A stretch of DNA of 5,224 nt from Deltaproteobacteria bacterium (GTDB lineage: Bacteria > Myxococcota > UBA796 > SXON01), in assembly GCA_947483545.1 (NCBI GenBank), contig CANKNP010000347.1, positions 1-5,224 on the forward strand. Reading direction: 5' to 3'. Below the pieces are notes generated by a model. It searched no databases, was not told where the DNA came from, and was given only the letters and a program-made list of their open reading frames with translations. Below, piece by piece: positions 1 to 5,224 of the stretch. Each line of letters begins with the position of its first letter. Position 1 is the stretch's first letter. A program made the position numbers and the translations under genes.

Positions 1-167
1 AACAGCGCACGACCATCCCCCGCTGAGAGGAAAGGCGCACCTGCACGGGCGGTCACCAGCCACGCGCGCACCTCTTCCGCGGCGGCCTCGTGGCGATGGG
101 GCGCCTCCGGATCGCGCGACGGGACGGGGGCATCGGCGAGGGGGTGCTTAGCCACGGGTGCAGACAT
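1..167 (-). CDS. Partial unidentified protein, N-terminal ~55 codons, runs off left edge
   Basis: Reading the minus strand from an ATG at 167-165 gives an open frame to the window edge with no stop, so the gene is cut off. The translation begins MSAPVAKHPLADAPVPSRDP and continues into a likely helix containing EEVRAWLVTARAGAPFLS, then GDGRAL at the edge. Third codon positions are mostly G or C, as expected for a real gene here, and the second half has a natural alternation of charged and hydrophobic residues. There is no signal peptide, so the product is probably cytoplasmic. A weak GGAAG lies 3 bases before the ATG and a stronger GGAGG lies 16 bases before it, so the start is not firm. I do not recognise the family. 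It is divergent from the gene at 211. Main doubt: only about 55 codons can be seen. Confidence 0.55.
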   Translation of the reverse strand, partial: MSAPVAKHPLADAPVPSRDPEAPHRHEAAAEEVRAWLVTARAGAPFLSAGDGRAL

Positions 168-210
168 GTGCTTCCGGTATTATCCTCCGCCGGCACCTGG
201 AGCCCTCCGA
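168..210. promoter_or_regulatory. Divergent intergenic gap with possible -10-like element
   Basis: These 43 bases separate the left-edge minus-strand gene from the plus-strand operon, so promoters for both should lie here or inside the left gene's 5' end. At 178-183 the plus strand reads TATTAT, five of six matches to the TATAAT consensus, and it is one of the few AT-rich spots in the region. Its complement on the minus strand overlaps GATAAT, also five of six. No convincing -35 box is visible at the usual spacing on either strand, so this is a weak candidate. GGAG at 199-202 is the probable ribosome binding site for the ATG at 211. Confidence 0.25.
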
Positions 211-1449
211 ATGCGCGCACGTCTCGCCCTTCCTCTCGCTGTCTGCCTCGCCCCCGGGAGGCTCTCGCGACTTTGCCTGATGGGCGGGCTCTCGCTGTTC
301 CTGGTGGCCCCGGCGAACGCCGCAAAGAAGGACAAGGAGACCGAAGAGGAGACCGAAGAGCCGACCCCGTCTCCGGACGATTTTCGGGAGGCCGGGGAAG
401 AGGAGGAGGACGACGAGCCCGCGCCCAAGCGCTTGGAGGAGGACGACAAGGACGACGAGACGGACCCCGACGAGAAGGCCGACGACGACTTTTCAGACGA
501 CAACGACGACGATGACCTGGAGTTCAACGACGAGGATGAGCAGTCCAGCGTGAAGCCCCGGGAGGCCGGTGAGGACACCGCCCAGATCTATCGGGACTTC
601 GAGAAGAAGGTCAGCGAATACAACGCAGACGAAGAGCAGATCAAGTGGGAACAATACTTGGAGAAGTACCCCAAATCGCTGTTTCGGGACCGCATCGAAG
701 CCCGCATGGACGAGCTGTCGAACGAGATGTACAGCGAGCGTGTGCCGGGCAGCGACGGCGTGAAGGCCGTGGACGGCGCCGATCGGGAGCTCAACTTCGC
801 GAACGGCTGGCACTTGATGGGGGTGGACCCCCAGAGCAAGATCACCGCGGGGTTTGCCCTCGGCATCGGCAACTGGTTCTCGATGAAGGCCGATCTTGAG
901 TACCAGCTCATGCGGCAGCTCTCCGTCCACGGCGGCGTCAACCGCGGGCTCGGCGGCTGGGAGATCGCGGCGGGCGGCAAGTACGCGCTGATCAAGTCGG
1001 CACGGACCAATACGATCCTCACGGGGGCGATCGACCTCGGACTGTTTACGGCCCCGGCCAACATGTACCCGACGGTGATCCCGACGATCGGCTTGGGGCA
1101 GCGCATCAACGTGTTGAGCGGCCTGGACCTGGCCCTTGTGGTCAGCGTCGTCCCCGAGTTTCACCAGCCCATCAACGTGCGGTACAGCGGCGGCTTGACC
1201 GCTGAGCTGCGTGCCAACGAGATCCTCTACGTGTTCGCCGAGACACAGGCGAACTTGCGTGACGTGAGCGGCAGCCTCTTCCAGTTCCACACCGCGAGCT
1301 TCGGCCTGCGGTTTGTGCCGAAGCGGTCGAGCCAGGACGACGGCGGAGGGCGCGCGATCGTCGGGGTCGGTGCGGACGCGCCCTACCTCCACGACTACTG
1401 GAACCTCTACGGCGGCGCGGTCAACGTGGACGCGGCGTACTACCTGTAA
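211..1449 (+). CDS. Secreted protein: acidic low-complexity region plus beta-barrel-like C-terminus
   Basis: A 412-residue protein, probably exported to the periplasm or outer membrane. The ATG at 211 is preferred because GGAG sits 8 bases upstream and the protein then opens with an arginine-containing N-region, a hydrophobic core (about 21-34) and a likely signal peptidase I site after APANA (about residue 37). The ATG at 166 would add a non-signal-like extension; the ATG at 280 would leave no basic N-region. Residues ~40-112 are dominated by Asp and Glu. Residues ~121-175 are helical, with YRDFEKK and EKYPKSLFRDRIEARM segments; I recall similar motifs in uncharacterised myxobacterial proteins. 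From ~195 the sequence alternates hydrophobic and polar residues, rich in Gly, Tyr and Phe, ending AAYYL, consistent with an outer-membrane beta-barrel of about 8-12 strands. It is the first gene of the operon, 12 bases before the next. No specific function can be named; the acidic segment could bind cations, which is inference only. Confidence 0.82.
   Translation: MRARLALPLAVCLAPGRLSRLCLMGGLSLFLVAPANAAKKDKETEEETEEPTPSPDDFREAGEEEEDDEPAPKRLEEDDKDDETDPDEKADDDFSDDNDDDDLEFNDEDEQSSVKPREAGEDTAQIYRDFEKKVSEYNADEEQIKWEQYLEKYPKSLFRDRIEARMDELSNEMYSERVPGSDGVKAVDGADRELNFANGWHLMGVDPQSKITAGFALGIGNWFSMKADLEYQLMRQLSVHGGVNRGLGGWEIAAGGKYALIKSARTNTILTGAIDLGLFTAPANMYPTVIPTIGLGQRINVLSGLDLALVVSVVPEFHQPINVRYSGGLTAELRANEILYVFAETQANLRDVSGSLFQFHTASFGLRFVPKRSSQDDGGGRAIVGVGADAPYLHDYWNLYGGAVNVDAAYYL
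337..360 (+). repeat. Perfect 12-base tandem duplication in acidic region
   Basis: GAGACCGAAGAG occurs twice back to back (337-348 and 349-360) in the reading frame of the secreted protein, encoding ETEE twice at residues 43-50. It looks like a small slippage duplication within the low-complexity acidic segment and suggests that the segment can change length without breaking the frame. Confidence 0.8.
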
Positions 1450-1455
1450 AGAGGT
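1448..1455 (+). promoter_or_regulatory. Strong ribosome binding site that fixes a TTG start
   Basis: AAAGAGGT matches the anti-16S consensus AAGGAGGT in seven of eight bases. It overlaps the TAA stop of the upstream gene (1447-1449) and its GAGG ends 7 bases before the TTG at 1462. This decides in favour of TTG 1462 over the in-frame ATG at 1513, which lacks a comparable site. Confidence 0.7.
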
Positions 1456-1461
1456 CAGCCC

Positions 1462-2364
1462 TTGGTCGAGAACGAATCCACCGTCGTCAACCTGCAGGTG
1501 CAGGTCATCGCGATGAAGTCGTTCACCCTCCCGCTCCAGGTTCCGACCTACCTGCCCGCACGGGATCTCACGCAGCGGGTGGCCCGTGACGCCGGGCTCG
1601 ACGCGTTCTGGCCCGATGGACGGCGCCGGCTCTATTGGCTGCGCGCACGCGGTCGCCTGATGCGCGACGAGGAGAAGCTCTCCGACCTGGGCTGCGTGAA
1701 CGGGGAGCTGGTGTACCTGTTGCCGGAGCCGCCCGCCGGCAGTGGCGTACTGGAGCAGGATCCCGAGTACCCGGTGAACCTCGGCTACGCGGGCGCTGGC
1801 CTCTGGTCGCTCTTCGGCGCGCTGCTGTTGGTGGCGGGGTGGGCGCTCTTTTGGGGGATGGCGCTGGGCATGTCCCAGAGCCTGTCGGTCACGTCGCTCC
1901 CCGGCCTCGCGCTCGGGCTTTTCTGCGCCTCGTTGGCGCGCCACCTGTGGGGCGGACGCGGCACGCAGCTTCGAATCGTCGTGTCCGCGCTCGTCTTTCA
2001 GCTCGTCTTGTCGATGGTCGCGATCACCGCGCCGATAGCACTCCAGGACATGCCCGCGCTGGACATGTATTGGCTCGGCGCGCCGGGCGTGATCCTCGGC
2101 ATGATCGGCGTCTTTATCGGCTGGCTGGCGTGGTGGGGCGGGGTCGAGCCGCTGCCGACCTCGAAGCAAGAGGAAGCGACGACGACCCAGGTGGCCGCCG
2201 TCGTCAACTGTGGGATTTGCGGGCTTGGGATCGAGCAGAACGTGCGTGTCGAGTGCGCGCAGGCGTGTGGCCAACACTTCCACCAGGGGTGCCTCAAGGC
2301 CAAGACCTCGGTCTACCGGGGCGATGCGTCGAAGTGCGCCGTCTGCGGCAAGAAGGTCGCTTGA
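1462..2364 (+). CDS. Membrane protein: ubiquitin-like domain, 4 TM helices, C4HC3 (PHD/RING-like) zinc finger
   Basis: A 300-residue protein. Residues ~8-90 fit a ubiquitin-like (YukD-type) beta-grasp fold: strands VNLQVQVIA and SFTLPLQVP, a helix at LPARDLTQRVARDAGL, then RLYWLRARGRLM, EEKLSDLGCVNG and ELVYLLP, matching ubiquitin's 'RLIFAGKQLEDGRTLSDY...LHLVLRL' order. Four hydrophobic helices follow (about 113-136, 143-162, 171-193, 203-226). The loop after helix 2 is basic and the loop after helix 3 acidic, so both ends should be cytoplasmic. At the C-terminus C250, C253, C265, C269, H274, C277, C292 and C295 form a two-zinc treble-clef pattern. Families of bacterial RING-like fingers, some with membrane helices and some near ubiquitin-pathway genes, have been described (Prok-RING families). 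The ubiquitin-like part is internal without terminal Gly-Gly, so it is not a conjugatable modifier. The TTG start preserves the first strand; ATG 1513 would delete it. Domains are read by eye. The enzymatic role, including any E3 activity, is unproven. Confidence 0.8.
   Translation: MVENESTVVNLQVQVIAMKSFTLPLQVPTYLPARDLTQRVARDAGLDAFWPDGRRRLYWLRARGRLMRDEEKLSDLGCVNGELVYLLPEPPAGSGVLEQDPEYPVNLGYAGAGLWSLFGALLLVAGWALFWGMALGMSQSLSVTSLPGLALGLFCASLARHLWGGRGTQLRIVVSALVFQLVLSMVAITAPIALQDMPALDMYWLGAPGVILGMIGVFIGWLAWWGGVEPLPTSKQEEATTTQVAAVVNCGICGLGIEQNVRVECAQACGQHFHQGCLKAKTSVYRGDASKCAVCGKKVA
2351..2356 (+). promoter_or_regulatory. Ribosome binding site inside preceding gene, supports TTG start at 2361
   Basis: AGAAGG lies within the last codons of the zinc-finger gene and ends 4 bases before the TTG at 2361, which shares the sequence TTGA with that gene's stop. 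The spacing is slightly short. The overlap suggests that ribosomes finishing the upstream gene restart here. Confidence 0.45.
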
Positions 2365-2909
2365 CCGGGCGACGGCTTGGGCTCTCAGGCTCCGCCGGCA
2401 CGGGCAAGACGACGCTGGGGCGCAAGCTCGCAGCAACGTTGGACCTGCCCTACATCCCCGAGGGGATGCGGACCTACCTGGAGCGCACAGGGGCAGACCT
2501 GCACGCGTTGGGGACGGCGGGTTTGCGTTCGTTGGTGCTCCAGCTCTGGGACGAGCAGCGCGCGGCCGAGGACGACGCGCTCTCCCGGAGCGGCGGATTT
2601 GTGGTGGACCGCTGCTCCTTTGATTTCGCCGCCTTCTGGATTTATTATGGGTTTGCCGGGGCCGAGCCCCAGACCGAACGCATCTTCGCAGAGGTGCTGG
2701 ATCCGAGGCGCTACGACGCCGTTTGGTTGCTCCCCTGGGGTCAGTTCCCGGTGGAGGCCGATGGCGTGCGCACGAGCAAACCATACTTGCAGCTCCACGT
2801 TCATGTCTTGATCGAGGGCATGTTGCACCGGGGAGGGGCGCCGCTGCGGCACGTCACCGCCCGGAGCGTGGAGGATCGGGTCACGGAGATCGTGCGGGGG
2901 CTGGCGTGA
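2361..2909 (+). CDS. Small P-loop ATPase/kinase, NadR-like AAA_28 type
   Basis: A 182-residue cytoplasmic nucleotide-binding protein. The Walker A loop GSAGTGKT occupies residues 10-17, close to the N-terminus, with K16 and T17 as the phosphate/Mg2+ ligands. VVDRCSFD at 81-88 corresponds to the 'DR(S)xxD' element seen after the second core strand in NadR-like and nucleoside-kinase-like proteins, and DGVRTSK at 134-140 resembles the conserved 'DGxR' segment that AAA_28 proteins carry near the lid. The C-terminus (HVTARSVEDRVTEIVRGL) is the usual last strand and helix. The length is about that of a stand-alone kinase core with no extra domain. The start is inferred as TTG at 2361, overlapping the upstream stop by 4 bases; no in-frame ATG precedes the Walker A loop within this gene. 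It presumably phosphorylates a small molecule or acts as a regulatory ATPase. The substrate cannot be read from sequence. Its overlap with both neighbours points to a shared pathway. Confidence 0.82.
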   Translation: MTGRRLGLSGSAGTGKTTLGRKLAATLDLPYIPEGMRTYLERTGADLHALGTAGLRSLVLQLWDEQRAAEDDALSRSGGFVVDRCSFDFAAFWIYYGFAGAEPQTERIFAEVLDPRRYDAVWLLPWGQFPVEADGVRTSKPYLQLHVHVLIEGMLHRGGAPLRHVTARSVEDRVTEIVRGLA

Positions 2910-3808
2910 CGATCCTGACACACCCGATCTTTCTTTTGCACGACACCGGGCGGGGGCACCCGGAGAGCGTGAGTCGGCTGGTGAACGTGCTCGCCGCGGT
3001 GAAGGCCGCAGGCTTTCAGGTGACGGAGGTGCGGGCGCCCGCCGACCAGGCCACGCTGCGGCTTGGACACACGGCGGATCAGGTGCGCAGCGCGTTGTCC
3101 TGGGTGGGCAGGGCAGGGGAGGCCGGCGAGGAGGTCCCGATCAGCGAACGGTCGATCGAGGCCGCGTGCTGGGCGGTGGGGGCGGTGGTCGAGGCCGTGG
3201 ACCGGGCGCTCGGGATAAGCGGGCTCGCGGAGGACGTGGTTTGGGTGTTGGCGCGACCGCCAGGTCACCACGCCACACGTGATCGCTCGCAGGGGTTTTG
3301 CGTGTTCAACAACGTGGCCATCGGCGCGCTGCACGCGGTGGCCGCGGGGATTCCGAAGGTCGCTGTATTGGATTGGGACGTTCACCATGGAAACGGTACG
3401 CAGGATATTTTCTGGGACCTGCCAAACGCGATGCTGGTGTCGATGCACCAGAGCCCGCTTTACCCCGACTCCGGGGAGCCGACCGAACGCGGGGGGCACG
3501 ACAACATCGTGAACGTGCCGCTCGCCGCGGGCAGCGACGATGCGGACTACCTCGTAGCGTTGGGGGGGCAGGCGTTGCCCGCCCTCGCCCAATTCGCCCC
3601 CGGGATTTTGCTGGTGTCCGCGGGCTTCGACGCCCAGCAACACGACCCGCTCGCCGGCATGTGGGTCACCCCGGCGGGCTTTGGAGCGATGGCGCGGGCG
3701 GTGCGGGAATGGGCGCGGGCGAGGCGGATTCCGGTGGTGTTTGTGCTGGAGGGGGGGTACCGGGTGGAGACGCTGGGGGCGTGTGTGGTGGCGTGTCTGG
3801 GGTCCTGA
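2906..3808 (+). CDS. Histone deacetylase family amidohydrolase (class II type)
   Basis: A 300-residue zinc-dependent deacylase of the arginase/deacetylase fold. All hallmark segments are present in order: RPPGHHA with the catalytic His pair H121/H122; GFCVFNNVAIGA (130-141); VLDWDVHHGNGTQ with zinc ligands D158 and H160; SMHQ (179-182); SAGFD with zinc ligand D242; and LEGGY with the transition-state Tyr Y285. The RPPGHHA and DWDVHHGNGTQ wording is closer to class II (HDAC6-like) and bacterial HDAC-like amidohydrolases than to class I. These enzymes remove acetyl or acyl groups from lysine side chains or small amines such as polyamines; the true substrate is unknown here. The protein is cytoplasmic, with no signal peptide. 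The length is at the short end for bacterial members, ending soon after the catalytic Tyr. GTG at 2906 overlaps the previous stop (GTGA) and is preceded by a weak GGGGG 5 bases upstream; the product then starts MTILTHPIFLLHDTG, the expected N-terminus. Its last 143 bases are overlapped antisense by the glycosyltransferase gene. Confidence 0.95.
   Translation: MTILTHPIFLLHDTGRGHPESVSRLVNVLAAVKAAGFQVTEVRAPADQATLRLGHTADQVRSALSWVGRAGEAGEEVPISERSIEAACWAVGAVVEAVDRALGISGLAEDVVWVLARPPGHHATRDRSQGFCVFNNVAIGALHAVAAGIPKVAVLDWDVHHGNGTQDIFWDLPNAMLVSMHQSPLYPDSGEPTERGGHDNIVNVPLAAGSDDADYLVALGGQALPALAQFAPGILLVSAGFDAQQHDPLAGMWVTPAGFGAMARAVREWARARRIPVVFVLEGGYRVETLGACVVACLGS
3666..3808. other. Convergent 3' overlap of deacetylase and glycosyltransferase genes
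   Basis: The deacetylase stop (TGA 3806-3808) and glycosyltransferase stop (TGA read on the minus strand at 3668-3666) enclose 143 bases that are coding on both strands. The minus-strand part encodes about 20 prolines in its last 45 residues. No hairpin terminator could be seen between or just beyond the two stops, so the two transcripts would run into each other. Confidence 0.75.
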
Positions 3809-5216
3809 CCCAAAGCGAAAAATACCTGCGATGGTGCTGCTTCACCGTCGTGACAAAGGTGAAATCGTCGCCGAGGGTCTTGAGCAAGTCGTTCTCACGC
3901 CCGTAGCTGGTGGGAAAACTGGCCCGGCCTGTCGCGGTGGTCACGAGGAAGGCGGGGTTGTGGCCGAGCACCCAGGCGCGGTCGAAAGGCTTGCCTGTCA
4001 GGTGTGGCTCGGTCAACGAATAGTCGTGGATGTCGAGCACGTTCACGTCGGGGCCCACAAAATACGGGAGCACGCCGCCGTCCCGGGTCAGCAGCCAGGC
4101 GCCGGACGGGAGCTCCCGCTCGCGAATATCGGCGATTTTCCGGCCCAACTTCTCCCCCGGATCCCGAGGAAGAACGGTGTTGTTCCGGTCATACCGGGTC
4201 TCGGCCTCGCGCATCGGGCCGAGCGAGAGCCGGGCGGTCCACGCCATGATCGCGACGGTGGTCACGATCGCGGCGGGGCGCGGCAGGGCCTGCAGCATCG
4301 GCGCGACGCAGACCACGACCAGGGCGAACGGCGCGAGCAGGAGCCGGCCGCCCGGCATCCAGTTGAACACCCTCAAGGCCAAGAGCGTGAGGCCCGCGGC
4401 GAGGGTGAGCAGCAGGTATTTTTTAGCGTCCCGGGGGGAAAGGACCAGGGCGACCAACCCAAGCAGGGCCACGACCGGCCACAATTCAACCCCACGCGCC
4501 AGATAACTCTCGTTCATCTCCCACATCTCGAGGAAGGGTTTTCGCGCTTGGGCGTTGAACGTGTTCGGCACGAGCGTACCAAACCAGAGCCATCGGCCCA
4601 GGAAATAGGGAAACACCACCAGGGTGAAAGCGACGAGCGGTTTCACGTCCCGGCGGGTCCAGGCCGCCCAGGTCGCCAGAACGCCGCCCACGACGATGCC
4701 TTCCGGGCGCACGAGGTAGAGCGCACCGCAGAGCATCCCCGCGGCCGTGGGCGCGGCGGCGGCGATCGCGAGCCAAGCGGCCGCGAGCACACCGAACAAA
4801 AACATCGCGGTTTCGAGCCCGTTCGTGGACGCGATCGCGACATAGGGGTTCAGCGCGAGGATCCCGGCGGGCACGAGCGCCCAGGGGGTGTAGGCCCGGC
4901 AGAGCGCGGCGCCCAAACCCCCGGCGGCCACGATGGCGGCCATGCCGAAAACCAAACCCCAGCCGGTCAGCCACCACGCGGGGTGGGTGGGCAGCAGGGT
5001 GGCGGGCAAGCACCACAGCACCCACAGGAAATTGGTGTAGCCCTCGACCGGCGGCTGGCCGGGGTTGTAGACGAGACCGTGGCCGTGGGCCAGGTTGTAG
5101 GCGTACCGCAGCGAGATCCAGGCGTCGTCCACCGTGGAGGGCAGGGTCGGCCACGCCGAGACGGCGAAGGCGCCGCAGAGGACCAAAAGGGCGGCGTAGA
5201 ACGTATGGCCGGTCAA
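3666..5216 (-). CDS. AftB-like polytopic GT-C glycosyltransferase with proline-rich tail
   Basis: A 516-residue integral membrane protein of the GT-C glycosyltransferase class, which transfers sugars from polyprenyl-phosphate donors on the outer face of the inner membrane. After TM1 (about 5-24) comes TVDDAWISLRYAYNLAHG, where D30/D31 match the acidic catalytic loop, then VEGYTNFLWVLW, TNGLETAMF (131-139), VRPEG (169-173), GTLVPNTFNAQ (213-223) and NWMPGGRLLL (285-294). These are the signature segments of proteins often annotated as AftB-like arabinofuranosyltransferases. About nine or more membrane helices are visible, then a soluble domain from ~335 with TRDGGVLPYF and LDIHDYSLTEPHL. The family-like fold appears to finish at RRYFSLWVR (463-471). 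The remaining ~45 residues are proline-rich and lie antisense to the deacetylase gene. The start shown is TTG at 5216, but the frame is open to the window edge, so the true start may be upstream. The sugar and acceptor are unknown; lipid- or envelope-glycan decoration is likely. Confidence 0.85.
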   Translation of the reverse strand: MTGHTFYAALLVLCGAFAVSAWPTLPSTVDDAWISLRYAYNLAHGHGLVYNPGQPPVEGYTNFLWVLWCLPATLLPTHPAWWLTGWGLVFGMAAIVAAGGLGAALCRAYTPWALVPAGILALNPYVAIASTNGLETAMFLFGVLAAAWLAIAAAAPTAAGMLCGALYLVRPEGIVVGGVLATWAAWTRRDVKPLVAFTLVVFPYFLGRWLWFGTLVPNTFNAQARKPFLEMWEMNESYLARGVELWPVVALLGLVALVLSPRDAKKYLLLTLAAGLTLLALRVFNWMPGGRLLLAPFALVVVCVAPMLQALPRPAAIVTTVAIMAWTARLSLGPMREAETRYDRNNTVLPRDPGEKLGRKIADIRERELPSGAWLLTRDGGVLPYFVGPDVNVLDIHDYSLTEPHLTGKPFDRAWVLGHNPAFLVTTATGRASFPTSYGRENDLLKTLGDDFTFVTTVKQHHRRYFSLWVRTPDTPPHTPPASPPGTPPPAQTPPESASPAPIPAPPAPSLQSPPG

Positions 5217-5224
5217 CCCTCGGC

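Noticed and set aside
166..210. Earlier ATG at 166 for the secreted protein
   Set aside because: It adds a Pro/Tyr-rich stretch that is unlike a signal peptide N-region and has no good ribosome binding site; the ATG at 211 has GGAG 8 bases upstream.
1635..2360. Upstream extension of the P-loop ATPase frame, giving a 424-residue protein
   Set aside because: The extra residues are Arg/Gly-rich, without fold-like pattern, and overlap the well-supported ubiquitin-like/zinc-finger gene. The Walker A loop is expected near the N-terminus, which the TTG at 2361 provides.
1462..2364. Gene B as a conjugatable ubiquitin-like modifier in a complete bacterial ubiquitin system
   Set aside because: The ubiquitin-like region is N-terminal to membrane helices with no terminal Gly-Gly, and no E1, E2 or JAB/deubiquitinase gene is visible in the window.
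1462..2364. Gene B as EccD of type VII secretion
   Set aside because: EccD has about eleven TM helices after its ubiquitin-like domain and no zinc finger; here there are four helices, and no EccC-type ATPase or WXG100 gene is nearby.
493..2784. 763-codon open frame on the minus strand, antisense to the first three operon genes
   Set aside because: It is an artefact of high GC content: low-complexity, rich in Arg, Pro, His and Ala, with no recognisable domain, and it lies opposite two or three genes with clear protein features.
2723..2905. Upstream extension of the deacetylase frame from the ATG-like start at 2723
   Set aside because: It overlaps the ATPase gene and adds unstructured Gly/Arg/Ala sequence. 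The family's expected N-terminus begins right at the GTG at 2906.
4004..4506. Two overlapping plus-strand open frames inside the glycosyltransferase region
   Set aside because: They are Arg/Ser/Ala-rich shadow frames opposite conserved glycosyltransferase motifs, with no plausible ribosome binding site or domain.

Overview
The window comes from a GC-rich bacterium, roughly two-thirds G+C by eye, with codon third positions dominated by G and C. Tightly packed genes, several non-ATG starts, a Gram-negative-style secreted protein with a barrel-like C-terminus and an AftB-like membrane glycosyltransferase together suggest a Myxococcota/deltaproteobacterial-type genome. That placement is an inference from gene style, not a database result.

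Layout: the left edge (1-167, minus strand) holds the first ~55 codons of a gene that continues outside the window. A 43-base divergent gap (168-210) separates it from a four-gene plus-strand operon. Gene A (211-1449) is a secreted protein with a signal peptide, a long acidic low-complexity segment, a short helical motif and a beta-rich, probably outer-membrane-barrel C-terminus. Twelve bases later comes gene B (1462-2364), a membrane protein with a ubiquitin-like N-terminal domain, four transmembrane helices and a C-terminal C4HC3 (PHD/RING-like) zinc finger. Gene C (2361-2909) is a small P-loop ATPase/kinase of the NadR-like AAA_28 type. Gene D (2906-3808) is a class II-type histone-deacetylase-family amidohydrolase with all catalytic residues present. 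B/C and C/D each overlap by 4 bases, so B, C and D are probably translationally coupled. On the minus strand, converging on the operon, is an AftB-like polytopic GT-C glycosyltransferase (3666-5216, possibly starting beyond the right edge). Its last ~47 codons run antisense through the end of gene D. There is no gene-free stretch over 300 bases, and no RNA gene, mobile element or CRISPR array was seen.

The most notable item is gene B. It puts a ubiquitin fold and a treble-clef zinc finger of the E3-ligase/PHD type on the same cytoplasmic face of a bacterial membrane protein, in one transcription unit with a kinase-like P-loop protein and a lysine-deacetylase homologue. No E1, E2 or JAB peptidase gene lies in the window and the ubiquitin-like domain cannot be conjugated (it is internal and has no terminal Gly-Gly). 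A scaffold or signalling role is therefore more likely than a modifier role. What the operon does is not established by the sequence.
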